Of a stretch of 64,000 bases of DNA, positions 35,023-47,142 are shown piece by piece. How positions within the stretch are numbered: position 1 is the first letter of the stretch; each line of letters starts with the position of its first letter. Both the position numbers and the translations under genes were made by a program. Origin of the DNA: Paenirhodobacter hankyongi (GTDB taxonomy: Bacteria; Pseudomonadota; Alphaproteobacteria; Rhodobacterales; Rhodobacteraceae). The stretch spans positions 1 to 64,000 of the forward strand of contig NZ_RCHI01000007.1 of the NCBI RefSeq assembly GCF_003664585.1. Reading direction: 5' to 3'. The notes below the pieces were generated by a model, which had not been told where the DNA came from, did no database searches, and was given only the letters and a program-made list of their open reading frames with translations.

Positions 35023-35032
35023 TAATCTATGA
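35023..35032. promoter_or_regulatory. BioR-like box 1 upstream of bioB
   Basis: TAATCTATGA matches eight of ten positions of the BioR operator TTATCTATAA. It lies 73 bases before the bioB start, inside an A/T-rich patch. A weaker relative, TTATTGATAG, is at 34982-34991. The sites are inferred from consensus. Confidence 0.5.
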
Positions 35033-35091
35033 TTTTGCCGGATGGGGCTTGCCGGACGGCGGCGGTAAGGCCGGAAGATCCACCGGAACTT

Positions 35092-35125
35092 GCATATTTC
35101 CTGAACTTTCGTTCAGAAAATATGC
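35092..35125. repeat. 34-bp near-perfect palindrome between divergent genes
   Basis: GCATATTT-C-CTGAAC-TTTC-GTTCAG-A-AAATATGC reads as a hairpin with 14 paired bases per arm and one mismatch. It lies between the two BioR-like boxes, in the region dividing bioB from the kinase gene. It could be a second operator or a hairpin in an untranslated leader. Confidence 0.6.
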
Positions 35126-35134
35126 GTGACAAAA

Positions 35135-35144
35135 TTATCTATGA
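35135..35144. promoter_or_regulatory. BioR-like box 2 in the bioB/kinase intergenic region
   Basis: TTATCTATGA differs from the BioR operator TTATCTATAA at one position. The flanks (AAAA before, TTTTA after) repeat those of box 1 (AATAATCTATGATTTT), so two near-identical A/T-rich boxes lie 112 bases apart. This supports a real regulatory motif. Confidence 0.55.
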
Positions 35145-35267
35145 TTTTACATGAGGGTCCGGGTGCCCGGCGATCTCCGGCCGCTGTGCCGCCGCGCAGC
35201 GGGCCGCCGGCTTGCACCCCGGGTGGCAAGCGGGCAAAGCTCGGGCGAGAGCGAAGGAGCCCGCCCC

Positions 35268-37048
35268 GTGATCCGCAGACCGGCCGGTGAAACACAGCAC
35301 GCCCTGATCGCCGCCGCGGTGGTGGTGACGCTGGCCGCCGCGGGCGGCGCCTTCGTCGCCACCCGCGAGACGGCGCTGACGGCCCTCGATCAGGAACTTG
35401 CCGACCGGCTGACGGTGACGCGCTATGCCGTCGTCTCCGAGATCGAGCGCTATCGTTACCTGCCCTCGGTCGTCGGGCAGGATGCGCGCATCCTGCGGCT
35501 GCTCGATGGCGGCGACGCGCGGGCGGCGGACGAGGCGAATGCCTATCTGCAGACCGTGCGCGACCTGTCGCATGTCGACGAGCTGTTCCTGCTCGACGCC
35601 TCGGGGCGCACGGTCGCGACCTCGAACTGGAACACGCCGGACAGTTTCCTGGGCCAGGTCTATGCCTTCCGCCCCTATTTCCGCGAGGCGCTGACGAGCG
35701 GCGAGGGGCGCTATTTCGCGGTCGGCGTCACCACCGGCAAGCCGGGCTATTTCCTCTCGGTGCGGATCGGGCCGGCGGCGCATCCGATCGGCGTGGCCGT
35801 GGTGAAGATCGAGATGGCCTCGCTCGAAAGCACCTGGGTGCGGGCGAACGAGGCGGTGGGGCTCGCCGATGGCTTGGGCATCGTCTTCCTCGCCGGGCGG
35901 CGCGACTGGCGCTATCGGCCGCTGCATGCGCTGTCGGAGCCGGCGGTGGCGCAGCTTGTGGCCGAGCGCCGCTATGAGGGGCTCGGCGTGGCGACGAGCG
36001 CGCCGCTGGTCGAGGGCGGGCGGCTTGTCGCGGGGGGCGAGCGGCTGCGGCTGGCGGGGCTGGGCCTCGAGCCCGACGGCTGGCAGGTGCTGGCGGCCGC
36101 GCCCGAGGCGCCGGCGACCGCGACCGCCTGGCTGGTCGCGGCGATGACGGCGCTTGGCGGGGCGCTTCTGTCGGGCGCGGGCCTGTTCTGGCGCCAGCGC
36201 CGGCAGATCGTGCGGATGCGGCTCGAGCAGGCCGATGTGCTGGAGCGCCGGGTGGCCGAGCGCACCGAGGATCTCGCGCGCGAGGTCGAGGAGCGTCGCC
36301 GCGCCGAGGAGGAGCTGCGCCGCACCCATGAAAGCCTTGTCCATGCGGCGAAACTGGCGGTTCTCGGGCGGATGTCCTCGACCATCGTGCATGAGGTGAG
36401 CCAGCCGCTCTCGGCGCTCGACAACACCCTTGCCGCGGCCGAGCTGCATCTGGCGGCAGGCGCGCAGGCGAAGGTGGAGAAAAGCCTTGCCTCGGCGCGC
36501 GGGCTGTTGCGGCGGATGCAGGAGATGGTGCGCAGTCTGAAACGCTTTGGCGCCCGCACCCGGCCCGAGCCCGCCGCGCCGGTCAGCGTGGCGGCCGCGC
36601 TCGACACCGCGCTCGAGGTGCTGGCGCCGCGGCTGCGCGAACTGGCCGTGCCGGTCACGGCGGATCTGCCCGCCGATCTGCCGCCCGTCGCCGGCAACCC
36701 CGGCCAGTTGCAGCAGGTGCTGACCAACCTCGTGCTGAACGCGGCCGAGGCGACGGCGGGGGCAGGGGGCACCGCCCCCGTCACCCTGAGCGCCGAGGTG
36801 GGGGCGGGGCGGCTGACCCTGATCCTTGCCGACCGCGGCCCCGGCATCCCCGAGGAGCTGCGCGACAAGGTCTTCGAGCCCTTCTTCACCACCCGCGTCA
36901 CCGGCGAGGGGCTGGGCCTTGGCCTTGCCATCGTGCGCACGATCCTCGATCACATGGGGGCGGGGTTCAGCTTTCGCGCGCGCCCGGGCGGCGGCACGCT
37001 CACCGTGCTCGAGCTGCCGCTCTTCGCGCCCCGGGACGGAGGACAGCC

Positions 37049-37052
<4 letters not shown>
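35268..37052 (+). CDS. DctB-type sensor histidine kinase
   Basis: The 594-residue kinase has transmembrane segments at about 12-31 and 283-306 enclosing a periplasmic double-PAS-like (dCache) sensor, as in C4-dicarboxylate sensor DctB. A coiled coil (about 310-355) follows, then the HisKA box with H375 in STIVHEVSQPLSALDNTL. The HATPase domain has NLVLNAAEA, DRGPGIPEE and GLGLGLAIV. The GTG start at 35268 is preferred because GAAGGAG lies eight bases upstream; an in-frame ATG at 35151 abuts the BioR-like box. It is coupled to the regulator gene (ATGA). The ligand is unknown and may be the substrate of the TAXI-TRAP transporter downstream. Confidence 0.85.
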
Positions 37053-38355
<1,303 letters not shown>

Positions 38356-38368
<13 letters not shown>

Positions 38369-38389
38369 GGTGGGCGGAAATCCGCCCGC
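38356..38389 (+). terminator. hairpin at the end of the two-component operon
   Basis: GCGGGCGGATT (38356-38366) and AATCCGCCCGC (38379-38389) are exact reverse complements; a smaller alternative stem GGGCGGA/TCCGCCC lies inside. It spans the stop codon of the regulator gene. There is no strong T run after it. It may separate the regulatory operon from the transporter operon. Confidence 0.5.
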
Positions 38390-38580
38390 AGACTTATCTC
38401 TGGCGATTTATTGCCCGTTTTGACGGTGGCGATCACATTTTGCTCCCGGAAAAGTGACGCAAAATCAGCCGATTGCATCATTGTGACGAATTCATTGCCG
38501 GGGTGCGAAATTTCTTTGCGCGACGGAGGCGCTCGGTCAGGCTTTCGCCCATCGAAGCCAATGCTAGGGGAGGAAATCGC

Positions 38581-39531
38581 ATGATCGGTTTCAAGGCCAA
38601 GGTCTTTTCCGCCGCGATGACGGCAGCCGCGCTGATCGCGCCGGCGGCGCAGGCGGAATTCATCAACATCGCCACCGGCGGCACCTCGGGTGTCTATTAT
38701 CCGCTCGGCGTGGCGCTGTCGGAGATCTACGGCGAGAACATTTCGGGCGCGCGCACCCAGGTGCAGGCGACCAAGGCTTCGGTCGAGAACCTGAACCTGC
38801 TCGGCGCGAAGAAGGCGGAGCTTGCCTTCGCACTTGGCGACTCGGTCAAGGCGGGGCTGGAAGGCAATGCCGAGGCGGGCTTCCCGAAGCCGCTGACCGA
38901 CCTGCGCGCGCTCGCCGCGATCTATCCGAACTACATCCAGATCGTCGCCGAGAAGGATTCGGGCATCAAGACGATCTACGACCTGAAGGGCAAGACGCTC
39001 TCGGTCGGCGCGCCGGCCTCGGGCACCGAGCTCAACGCGCGCGAGATCTTCAAGGCGGCGGGCATGAGCTATGACGACCTCGGCAAGGTCGAATACCTGC
39101 CCTATGCGGAATCGGCCGAGCTGATCAAGAACCGCCAGCTGCAGGCAACGCTGCAGTCCTCGGGCCTGGGCGTCGCCTTCATCAAGGACCTCGCCTCGAC
39201 CCATGACATCACCATCGTCGCGATCCCGAAGGAAGTCGTCGAGAAGATCGGCGCCCCCTATGTGCCGGCGGTGATCCCGGCGGGCACCTATCAGGGCCAG
39301 ACCGAGGACATCCCGACCGCGGCCGTGGGCAACATCCTTGTGACCCGCGCGGGTGTCAGCGACGAGACCGCCTATCAGATGACCAAGCTGCTGTTCGAGA
39401 ACCTGACCAAGCTCGAGGCGGCGCATTCGGCGGCGAAGAACATCAAGCTCGAGAATGCGGTCACCGGCCTCTCGATCCCGCTGCATCCGGGTTCCGAGCG
39501 CTATTACCGTGAAGTCGGCCTGATCAAGTAA
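38581..39531 (+). CDS. TAXI-family TRAP transporter solute-binding protein
   Basis: The 316-residue periplasmic protein has a signal peptide (about 1-25, ending AAQAE) and the TAXI signature INIATGGTSGVYYPLGVALSE. LAFALGDSVKAG and LKGKTLSVGAPASGTELNA follow. It captures a solute, often a dicarboxylate or amino acid, for the fused TRAP permease encoded next. AGGGGAGGAAATCGC precedes the ATG. Two hairpins separate it from the permease gene, a usual means of making more binding protein than permease. Confidence 0.92.
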   Translation: MIGFKAKVFSAAMTAAALIAPAAQAEFINIATGGTSGVYYPLGVALSEIYGENISGARTQVQATKASVENLNLLGAKKAELAFALGDSVKAGLEGNAEAGFPKPLTDLRALAAIYPNYIQIVAEKDSGIKTIYDLKGKTLSVGAPASGTELNAREIFKAAGMSYDDLGKVEYLPYAESAELIKNRQLQATLQSSGLGVAFIKDLASTHDITIVAIPKEVVEKIGAPYVPAVIPAGTYQGQTEDIPTAAVGNILVTRAGVSDETAYQMTKLLFENLTKLEAAHSAAKNIKLENAVTGLSIPLHPGSERYYREVGLIK

Positions 39532-39549
39532 ACCGGGCAGGACCGGACC

Positions 39550-39594
39550 CCGGGCGGCGTGGCCGCCCGGACCTTCGGGCGCCCTCGGCGCCCG
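39550..39594 (+). terminator. tandem hairpins between binding protein and permease genes
   Basis: CCGGGCGGC/GCCGCCCGG (39550-39570, three-base loop) and CGGGCGCC/GGCGCCCG (39576-39594, three-base loop) follow the stop codon, the second followed by CTTTTCCC. They likely cause partial termination or stabilise the upstream message. Confidence 0.6.
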
Positions 39595-39623
39595 CTTTTC
39601 CCTTGCCCAGCCGGAGACCCCTG

Positions 39624-41722
<2,099 letters not shown>

Positions 41723-41726
<4 letters not shown>

Positions 41727-42094
41727 CGCTGTGCATCCTCGCCGGCGGCAAGGCGCTTGCCCTTGCCGTCGGCACCTTCACCCTGAGCTGGACCCATTCG
41801 GTCCAGCACACCACCTGGTGGGAACGCTGGGAGGTCACGGGCGCCGGGCTGCGCCCGGTCGAGGCCCGGGTGACGAGCGCGGGGGCGGGCATGGAAGCGC
41901 CGCCCGATGCGATCCTCGAACCCGACGGCTGGCACTATTTCCCGAAATTGCCGCTGCAGCGCGAGGTCTTCCTTGCCGCTTCGGGCGCCACGCTCGGCGG
42001 CTGGACGCTCTGCGCCGAGGGCAGCTGCCGCGAGATCGGCACGTCCGAGGGCGCGCCGATCCGGCTCTGGGTCGCGCCCGGCTGCGACGGCTGA
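41723..42094 (+). CDS. DUF1850 protein of the TAXI-TRAP operon
   Basis: The 123-residue protein has FTLSWTHSVQHTTWWERWEV near the start, the DUF1850 hallmark, and PDGWHYFP later. Family members travel with TAXI-TRAP permeases; their function is unknown but probably accessory to transport. The N-terminus (MTLCILAGGKALALAVG) is hydrophobic and may anchor or export it. Coupled to the permease by ATGA. It converges on the FUSC gene. Confidence 0.8.
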
Positions 42095-42097
42095 GGC

Positions 42098-43945
42098 TCA
42101 GGCCGCGCGGCCGGTGACGGCGGGGGCGGTGATCTGCGCCGCCGCCTCGGCGAAAAGCGTGGCATCCGCCCCGCTCAGCCGCGCGCCAAGCCGGGCCAGC
42201 GCCGCGCTGCTGTGCCCGGGATCGGCCGGGAACCGTGCCAGTCGTGCCAGCACCGCCCGCGCCGCCCGCGCCGCGGGCACGCCCGCGGCCTCGATCTCAT
42301 GCGCGCGCATCGTCGCCTGACCAAGGCCCAGAAGCGCCAGGCCGATCTCCATCGCCTCGCCGCTTGCCCGGGCCGAGCGCCCCGACAGCCGCACCAGCCG
42401 CAGCACCCGGTGATAGAGCCGCGCCCGCCACACCTGCCGGTGGCTGAGCGCCTGCGGATCGGCGGCCAGATCGCCAAGGTCGCGCCGCATCATCGCGATC
42501 AGCGTCTCCTGCCGGCGCCGCAGGCTCGTCGGATAGACGAAGCGATAGGCGATCATCGCCACCACCGGCCCGGCCAGAACCGCAAGCCCCGCCGCCAGCG
42601 AGGCGTTGAGGCTGCCGCTCAGCGGCCAGTGCGGCTGCAGCATCAGCATCAGCACCATGTTGTAGTCGAAGCTTGCCCCCACGGTGCGGCGATGGCCGAC
42701 GAAGAGAGGCCCGATCAGGATGAAGGGCAGGGTCGAGAGGATCATCTGCAGCTCGCTGCCGGCGAGCGGCCACGCGAGCCAGCGGCAGGCAAGCGCACCG
42801 ATCACGCCGAGGATCTGGCCGTAGAAGACGTTGCGCATCTGTGCGGTGGGGTTCTCGAAGCTCGAGAACAGCGACAGCATCACCGACAGGCCAAGCAGCA
42901 TGTAGGCGCCTGCGCTCCAGCCGGTGAGCTGCCAGATCGCGCCGAAGAGCAACAGCCCGCCAAAGGCGCGCAGCCCCGCCTCGCGCGCGCCGATCCAGTC
43001 GCGGTGCAGCACGACGGGCAGGGCGGTCTCGGTCGGCGGGGTCTCGGGGCGCAGCCAGCCGTGCAGGGCGGCGGCGAGGGGCGCGAGGGTCTCGGCCAGG
43101 TCGGGTCGGCCGGCGCAGGCGCGGGTCAGCGCCTCGGCCGCGGCCTCGGGGGCATCGGCGCGCAGCAGCTGCGCCGCGCGCATCAGCTCGGCCGCGACGG
43201 CGGCGGGCAGGGTCTCGGCGGTGCGCCGCCACAAGAGCAGCGCCATCGCCGCGATCAGCACCGCGCGCACCGCCCGCACGTCGCGCCGCGAACGGAACGA
43301 GCCCGCGCCATGCGGGTCGAGCCCGTCCTCGATCGCCGACATCTCGGCCAGAAGGGCCGGCGCGCGCTCGTCGCTTGCGGGCGTCGCCGCGGCCTCGAGC
43401 AGGTCGGCGACCAGCGCGGCGAGGCGCGCGCGCAGTGCGCCGCGTGCGGCCGGCGGCGCGAAGAAGGCGCCCACCACCATCGCGGTGACGACCCCCGTCA
43501 GCACCGTCGCGAAACGGTCCGCGCCAAGGTGCAGCACCTGATCGGGGTGCGCGGCATCGAGCAGCGACACCATCGCCGCGGTATAGCCCGCAAGCACCGT
43601 GCCATAGGCGACAAAGCCGCGCTGCAGGTTGCCGATCGCGGTGCACAGCCCGACCCAGAGCGCAAGCCCGAGGACCAGCAGCGCCGGGTGGATCTCCATC
43701 GCCAGCACCAGCGCGATGCCGGCGAGCGTGCCGCTGATCGTGCCGGCGACGCGGAAGAAGCCCTTTTCCAGCAGCTGCCCGCGCGTCGGTTGCGAGGCGG
43801 CCCAGACCGCCATCGCCGACCATTGCGGATGTTCGAGCCCGAGCGCCCAGCCGATGACGAAGGCGATGCAGGCGGCGACCGCGGTGCGCCCGGCAAAGGC
43901 GGTGCGGGCGGCGTCGAAGCCATAGCGTTCGAGGGTGGCGGTCAT
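42098..43945 (-). CDS. FUSC-family membrane protein, aromatic-acid efflux type
   Basis: The 615-residue protein has two blocks of hydrophobic helices (about 20-150 and 325-475) around a helical cytoplasmic region, the layout of FUSC/AaeB-like exporters. FVIGWALGLEHPQWSAMAVW at the front is typical. Such pumps export aromatic carboxylic acids or other toxic compounds. The start overlaps the MarR stop (ATGA), so the pump is co-expressed with its probable repressor. Substrate not determinable. Confidence 0.85.
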   Translation of the reverse strand: MTATLERYGFDAARTAFAGRTAVAACIAFVIGWALGLEHPQWSAMAVWAASQPTRGQLLEKGFFRVAGTISGTLAGIALVLAMEIHPALLVLGLALWVGLCTAIGNLQRGFVAYGTVLAGYTAAMVSLLDAAHPDQVLHLGADRFATVLTGVVTAMVVGAFFAPPAARGALRARLAALVADLLEAAATPASDERAPALLAEMSAIEDGLDPHGAGSFRSRRDVRAVRAVLIAAMALLLWRRTAETLPAAVAAELMRAAQLLRADAPEAAAEALTRACAGRPDLAETLAPLAAALHGWLRPETPPTETALPVVLHRDWIGAREAGLRAFGGLLLFGAIWQLTGWSAGAYMLLGLSVMLSLFSSFENPTAQMRNVFYGQILGVIGALACRWLAWPLAGSELQMILSTLPFILIGPLFVGHRRTVGASFDYNMVLMLMLQPHWPLSGSLNASLAAGLAVLAGPVVAMIAYRFVYPTSLRRRQETLIAMMRRDLGDLAADPQALSHRQVWRARLYHRVLRLVRLSGRSARASGEAMEIGLALLGLGQATMRAHEIEAAGVPAARAARAVLARLARFPADPGHSSAALARLGARLSGADATLFAEAAAQITAPAVTGRAA

Positions 43946-44406
43946 TTCGAGGTCTCCCGGTCGAGCATGGCCTCGGTGCGGGCCTTGATCCGTTCCATCG
44001 CATCGAGCATCCGGCCGATCTCGGCCTCCTCGACATCGGCGAGCAGCTCGGTCTCGATCCGGCCGAGCTCGGTCAGGATGCGCTCGACCTCGGCGCGGCC
44101 GGCCTCGGTCAGCAGCAGCCGGCGGGCGCGGCGGTCGGCGGGGTCGACCTGACGCTCGACGAAACCGCGCTCGGCGAGCAGGTCGATCAGCCGCACGAGG
44201 CTCGAGCCGTCAAGGCCCACGCGCGCGGCCAGCTCGGTCTGGCTGATGTCGTCGCCGTGGCGGGCAAGGTTGACGAGCGGCGCCCAGGTGGCGTCGCTGA
44301 GCCCGGCCTCGGCCAGGTGCAGGTCGACGACGCGCCGCCAGGCGCGGCCGAGCGAGACGAAGAGATATCCGAAGCGGAGGCGGGGGGAATCGGGCTCGAT
44401 GCGCAT
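43942..44406 (-). CDS. MarR-family regulator
   Basis: The 154-residue protein has the MarR winged-helix pattern: QTELAARVGLDGSSLVRLIDLLAERGFVERQVDPADRRARRLLLTEAG, in pieces, at about 55-105. I prefer ATG 44406. The further ATG at 44436 lies at the centre of a palindrome that is probably its operator. It heads the MarR-FUSC operon and likely represses it until a phenolic or similar ligand binds. Confidence 0.85.
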   Translation of the reverse strand: MRIEPDSPRLRFGYLFVSLGRAWRRVVDLHLAEAGLSDATWAPLVNLARHGDDISQTELAARVGLDGSSLVRLIDLLAERGFVERQVDPADRRARRLLLTEAGRAEVERILTELGRIETELLADVEEAEIGRMLDAMERIKARTEAMLDRETSK

Positions 44407-44420
44407 CGGCTGCCTGTGCC

Positions 44421-44451
44421 TCAAAATGATTTGCATTGCAAACTATTTTGA
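44421..44451. promoter_or_regulatory. 31-bp palindromic operator for the MarR-FUSC operon
   Basis: The site reads TCAAAAT-GA-TTTGCA-T-TGCAAA-CT-ATTTTGA. Outer 7-bp and inner 6-bp arms are perfect around a single central base, and only the two-base spacers break symmetry. It lies 15 bases upstream of the MarR start, exactly where an autoregulatory MarR site is expected. Confidence 0.7.
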
Positions 44452-44538
44452 GGGCAAGCGATGTGGTCGAGGCCGGAACGGGCAGGGGCCGGGCATCGCT
44501 GCCCGGCCCCCTTCGGGTTTCCGTCCTGGCCGCAGGCC

Positions 44539-45381
44539 TCAGCGTGCGGCGAGCAGTGCCTTGCGGCGCTCGACCCGGGCGCGGATCGCGGCGATGTCGG
44601 TGACCGGCGTCGCGGCAAACAGCTGCTGGGTGTAGGGGTGGCGCGGGTTCGAGAAGATCTCGTCGCGCGTGCCCTGTTCCACCACGTCGCCCTTGTGCAT
44701 CACCATCACGTCGTCGGCGATGTAGCGCACCACCGACAGGTCATGGCTGATGAAGACATAGGTCAGGCCGAATTCTTCCTGCAGATCGGCGAGCAGGTTC
44801 AGCACCTGCGCCTGCACGGAAAGGTCGAGCGCCGAGACCGGCTCGTCGAGCACCAGAAGCGCCGGGTTCAGCATCAGCGCGCGGGCGATGGCGATGCGCT
44901 GCCGCTGCCCGCCCGAGAACATGTGCGGGTAGCGGTTGAAATGCTCGGGCGCGAGGCCGACCTTGACCAGCATCGCCTCGGCGCGGGCGCGCCGCTCGGC
45001 CGCAGGCAGCGTGGTGTTCAGCAGCAAGGGCTCCATCAGCACGTCGCCGATCTTCTGGCGCGGGTTGAGGCTGCCATAGGGGTTCTGGAACACCATCTGC
45101 ACCTTCGAGCGCAGGGCATGGTCAGGCTTGCGCCGCGCGATGTCGACCGCCTCGCCGGCGATCTTCAGCACGCCGCCCGACTGGTGGTCGATCAGCGCGA
45201 TGATCCGGGCGAGCGTCGACTTGCCGGATCCCGACTCGCCCACGATGGCCAGGGTCTTGCCCTTTTCCACCGCGAAGGAGGCGCCCTTGACCGCGCGCAG
45301 CGTCCGGGCCTTGCCGAACATGCCGCCCGGGATCAGGTAGTCCTGGGTGAGGGCCACGCCCTCGACGACGATCTCGGTCAT
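44539..45381 (-). CDS. dppF: dipeptide/oligopeptide ABC transporter ATPase DppF
   Basis: The 280-residue ATPase has Walker [10 protein letters not shown], signature MFSGGQRQRIAIARAL, Walker B LLVLDEPVSALD and the oligopeptide-type tail GTRDEIFSNPRHPYTQQLFAA. It is the second ATPase of a Dpp/Opp importer. ATGA overlap with dppD. The substrate could be dipeptides, or other solutes handled by this class. Confidence 0.88.
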   Translation of the reverse strand: MTEIVVEGVALTQDYLIPGGMFGKARTLRAVKGASFAVEKGKTLAIVGESGSGKSTLARIIALIDHQSGGVLKIAGEAVDIARRKPDHALRSKVQMVFQNPYGSLNPRQKIGDVLMEPLLLNTTLPAAERRARAEAMLVKVGLAPEHFNRYPHMFSGGQRQRIAIARALMLNPALLVLDEPVSALDLSVQAQVLNLLADLQEEFGLTYVFISHDLSVVRYIADDVMVMHKGDVVEQGTRDEIFSNPRHPYTQQLFAATPVTDIAAIRARVERRKALLAAR

Positions 45382-46217
45382 TGCACGCCCTCCGCACCGA
45401 AGAAGTCCGACACCGTGGGCAGCCGGTCGCCCGTGGCGTTCTCGGGCAGCGCCGAGAGCAGCGCCCGGGTATAGGCGCTTTGCGGTGCCTCGAAGAGGGT
45501 GAGCACGTCGGCCTCCTCCATCTTCCGGCCCTTGTACTGCACCACGACCCGGTCGGCGGTTTCCGCCACCACGCCCATGTCATGGGTGATGAGGATCAGC
45601 GCCATGCCGTAATCCTCCTGCAGCTTCATCAGCAGGTCGAGGATCTGCTTCTGGATCGTCACGTCGAGCGCGGTGGTCGGCTCGTCGGCGATCAGCAGGC
45701 GCGGATTGGTGGCGATCGCCATCGCGATCATCACGCGCTGGCACTGGCCGCCCGACATCTGGTGCGGGTAGGCGTGGATCTTCACCTCGGGTTCCGGGAT
45801 GCCGACGGCACGGAAGAGTTCGAGCGCGCGTTCATGCGCCGCGTGCCGCTTGAGGCCGAGGTTCAGCCGCAGCACTTCCTCGATCTGGAAGCCGACGGTG
45901 AAGGAGGGGTTGAGCGACGCGATCGGCTCCTGGAAGATCATCGTGATCTCGCGGCCGATGACCTGGCGGCGCTCGGCCGGGGTCATGTGCAGCAGGTCGT
46001 GGCCGTCGAAGGTCATCTCGTCGGCGGTGACGGTGGCGGTGTCGGGCAGAAGCCCCATCATCGCCAGCATCGAGACCGACTTGCCCGAGCCGGATTCGCC
46101 GACGATCGCCAGCACCTCGCGGGCATCGACGCGCACGTCGATGCCGTCGACGGCGGTGAAGCTGCCGGTCGAGGTGGCGAAGCGGACGGTGAGGTTGCGG
46201 ATGGTCAGGAGTGCCAT
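45378..46217 (-). CDS. dppD: dipeptide/oligopeptide ABC transporter ATPase DppD
   Basis: The 279-residue ATPase has Walker [27 protein letters not shown] (a slightly unusual signature with Cys), Walker [13 protein letters not shown] and the family-specific [19 protein letters not shown]. It pairs with DppF to drive the importer. AGCTGAGGTCTCC precedes the ATG, 7 bases after the dppC stop. Confidence 0.9.
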   Translation of the reverse strand: MALLTIRNLTVRFATSTGSFTAVDGIDVRVDAREVLAIVGESGSGKSVSMLAMMGLLPDTATVTADEMTFDGHDLLHMTPAERRQVIGREITMIFQEPIASLNPSFTVGFQIEEVLRLNLGLKRHAAHERALELFRAVGIPEPEVKIHAYPHQMSGGQCQRVMIAMAIATNPRLLIADEPTTALDVTIQKQILDLLMKLQEDYGMALILITHDMGVVAETADRVVVQYKGRKMEEADVLTLFEAPQSAYTRALLSALPENATGDRLPTVSDFFGAEGVQ

Positions 46218-46224
46218 GGAGACC

Positions 46225-47142
46225 TCAGCTCTTCTTTAGTTTCGGGTCGAGCGCGTCGCGCAGGCCGTCGCCCATCAGGTTGATCGCCAGCACCGAGATC
46301 AGGATGGCAAGACCGGGGAAGGTGACGACCCACCAGGCGCGCAGGATGAACTCGCGCGCCTCGGCGAGCATCGTGCCCCATTCCGAGGCGGGCGGCTGTG
46401 CCCCCATGCCGAGGAAGCCAAGCGCGGCCGCATCCAGCACCGCCGAGGAGAAGCTCAGCGTCGCCTGCACGATCAGCGGCGCCAGGCAGTTCGGCAGGAT
46501 GGTCTTGAACATCAGCCGCATGTTGCCGGCGCCGGCAACGCGCGCGGCGGTGACATATTCGCGTTCCTTCTCGCCCATCACCGCGGCGCGGGTCAGGCGG
46601 GCGAAATGTGGCTGGTAGACGATCGCGATGGCGATCATCGCGTTCAGCAGCCCCGGCCCGAGGATCGCGACCAGCACCAGCGCCAGCAGCAGCGAGGGGA
46701 AGGCGAGGATCACGTCCATCACCCGCATGATGACGGTATCGACCCAGCCGCCGTAGAAGCCCGCGACCATGCCGATCACGATGCCGCCGACGAGCGCGAT
46801 GGAGACCACGACGATGCCGATGAAGAGCGAATATTGCGCGCCGTAGATCAGTCGCGAGAGCATGTCGCGGCCGACCGCATCGGTGCCGAGCAGGAAGTCG
46901 GCGCGGCCGCCCTCCTGCCAGACCGGCGGCACCAGCAGCGCATCGCGGTATTGCTGGGTCGGGTCATGCGGTGCGATCACCGCGGCAAGGACCGCGGCCA
47001 GGACGAGCAGCACGAAGACGATCATCCCCGCGACCGCGCCCTTGTTCTGTTTGAAGTGGAACCAGAAATCCGCAAGCATCCGGCGCCGGATTGCGGCGTC
47101 GCTCAGCTTCACGGCCGGGGTGTTGGTGACGGTCTCGGTCAT
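46225..47142 (-). CDS. dppC: dipeptide ABC transporter permease DppC
   Basis: The 305-residue permease has an N-terminal OppC-type segment (FWFHFKQNKGAVAGMIVFV), DAVGRDMLSRLIYGAQYSL and the EAA-like loop EYVTAARVAGAGNMRLMFKTILPN. About six transmembrane helices are visible. The start overlaps the dppB stop (ATGA). Confidence 0.92.
   Translation of the reverse strand: MTETVTNTPAVKLSDAAIRRRMLADFWFHFKQNKGAVAGMIVFVLLVLAAVLAAVIAPHDPTQQYRDALLVPPVWQEGGRADFLLGTDAVGRDMLSRLIYGAQYSLFIGIVVVSIALVGGIVIGMVAGFYGGWVDTVIMRVMDVILAFPSLLLALVLVAILGPGLLNAMIAIAIVYQPHFARLTRAAVMGEKEREYVTAARVAGAGNMRLMFKTILPNCLAPLIVQATLSFSSAVLDAAALGFLGMGAQPPASEWGTMLAEAREFILRAWWVVTFPGLAILISVLAINLMGDGLRDALDPKLKKS

Noticed and set aside
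35151-35267. Upstream in-frame ATG start for the sensor kinase
   Set aside because: It directly abuts a BioR-like box, has no ribosome binding site, and adds an Arg-rich stretch before the first membrane segment. GTG 35268 has a good site.
38401-38443. Two sigma54-like promoter motifs (TGGCGATTTATTGCC and TGGCGATCACATTTTGC) upstream of the TAXI-TRAP gene
   Set aside because: The GG-to-GC spacing is 9 and 12 instead of the required 10, and the adjacent regulator lacks the sigma54-contact motif.
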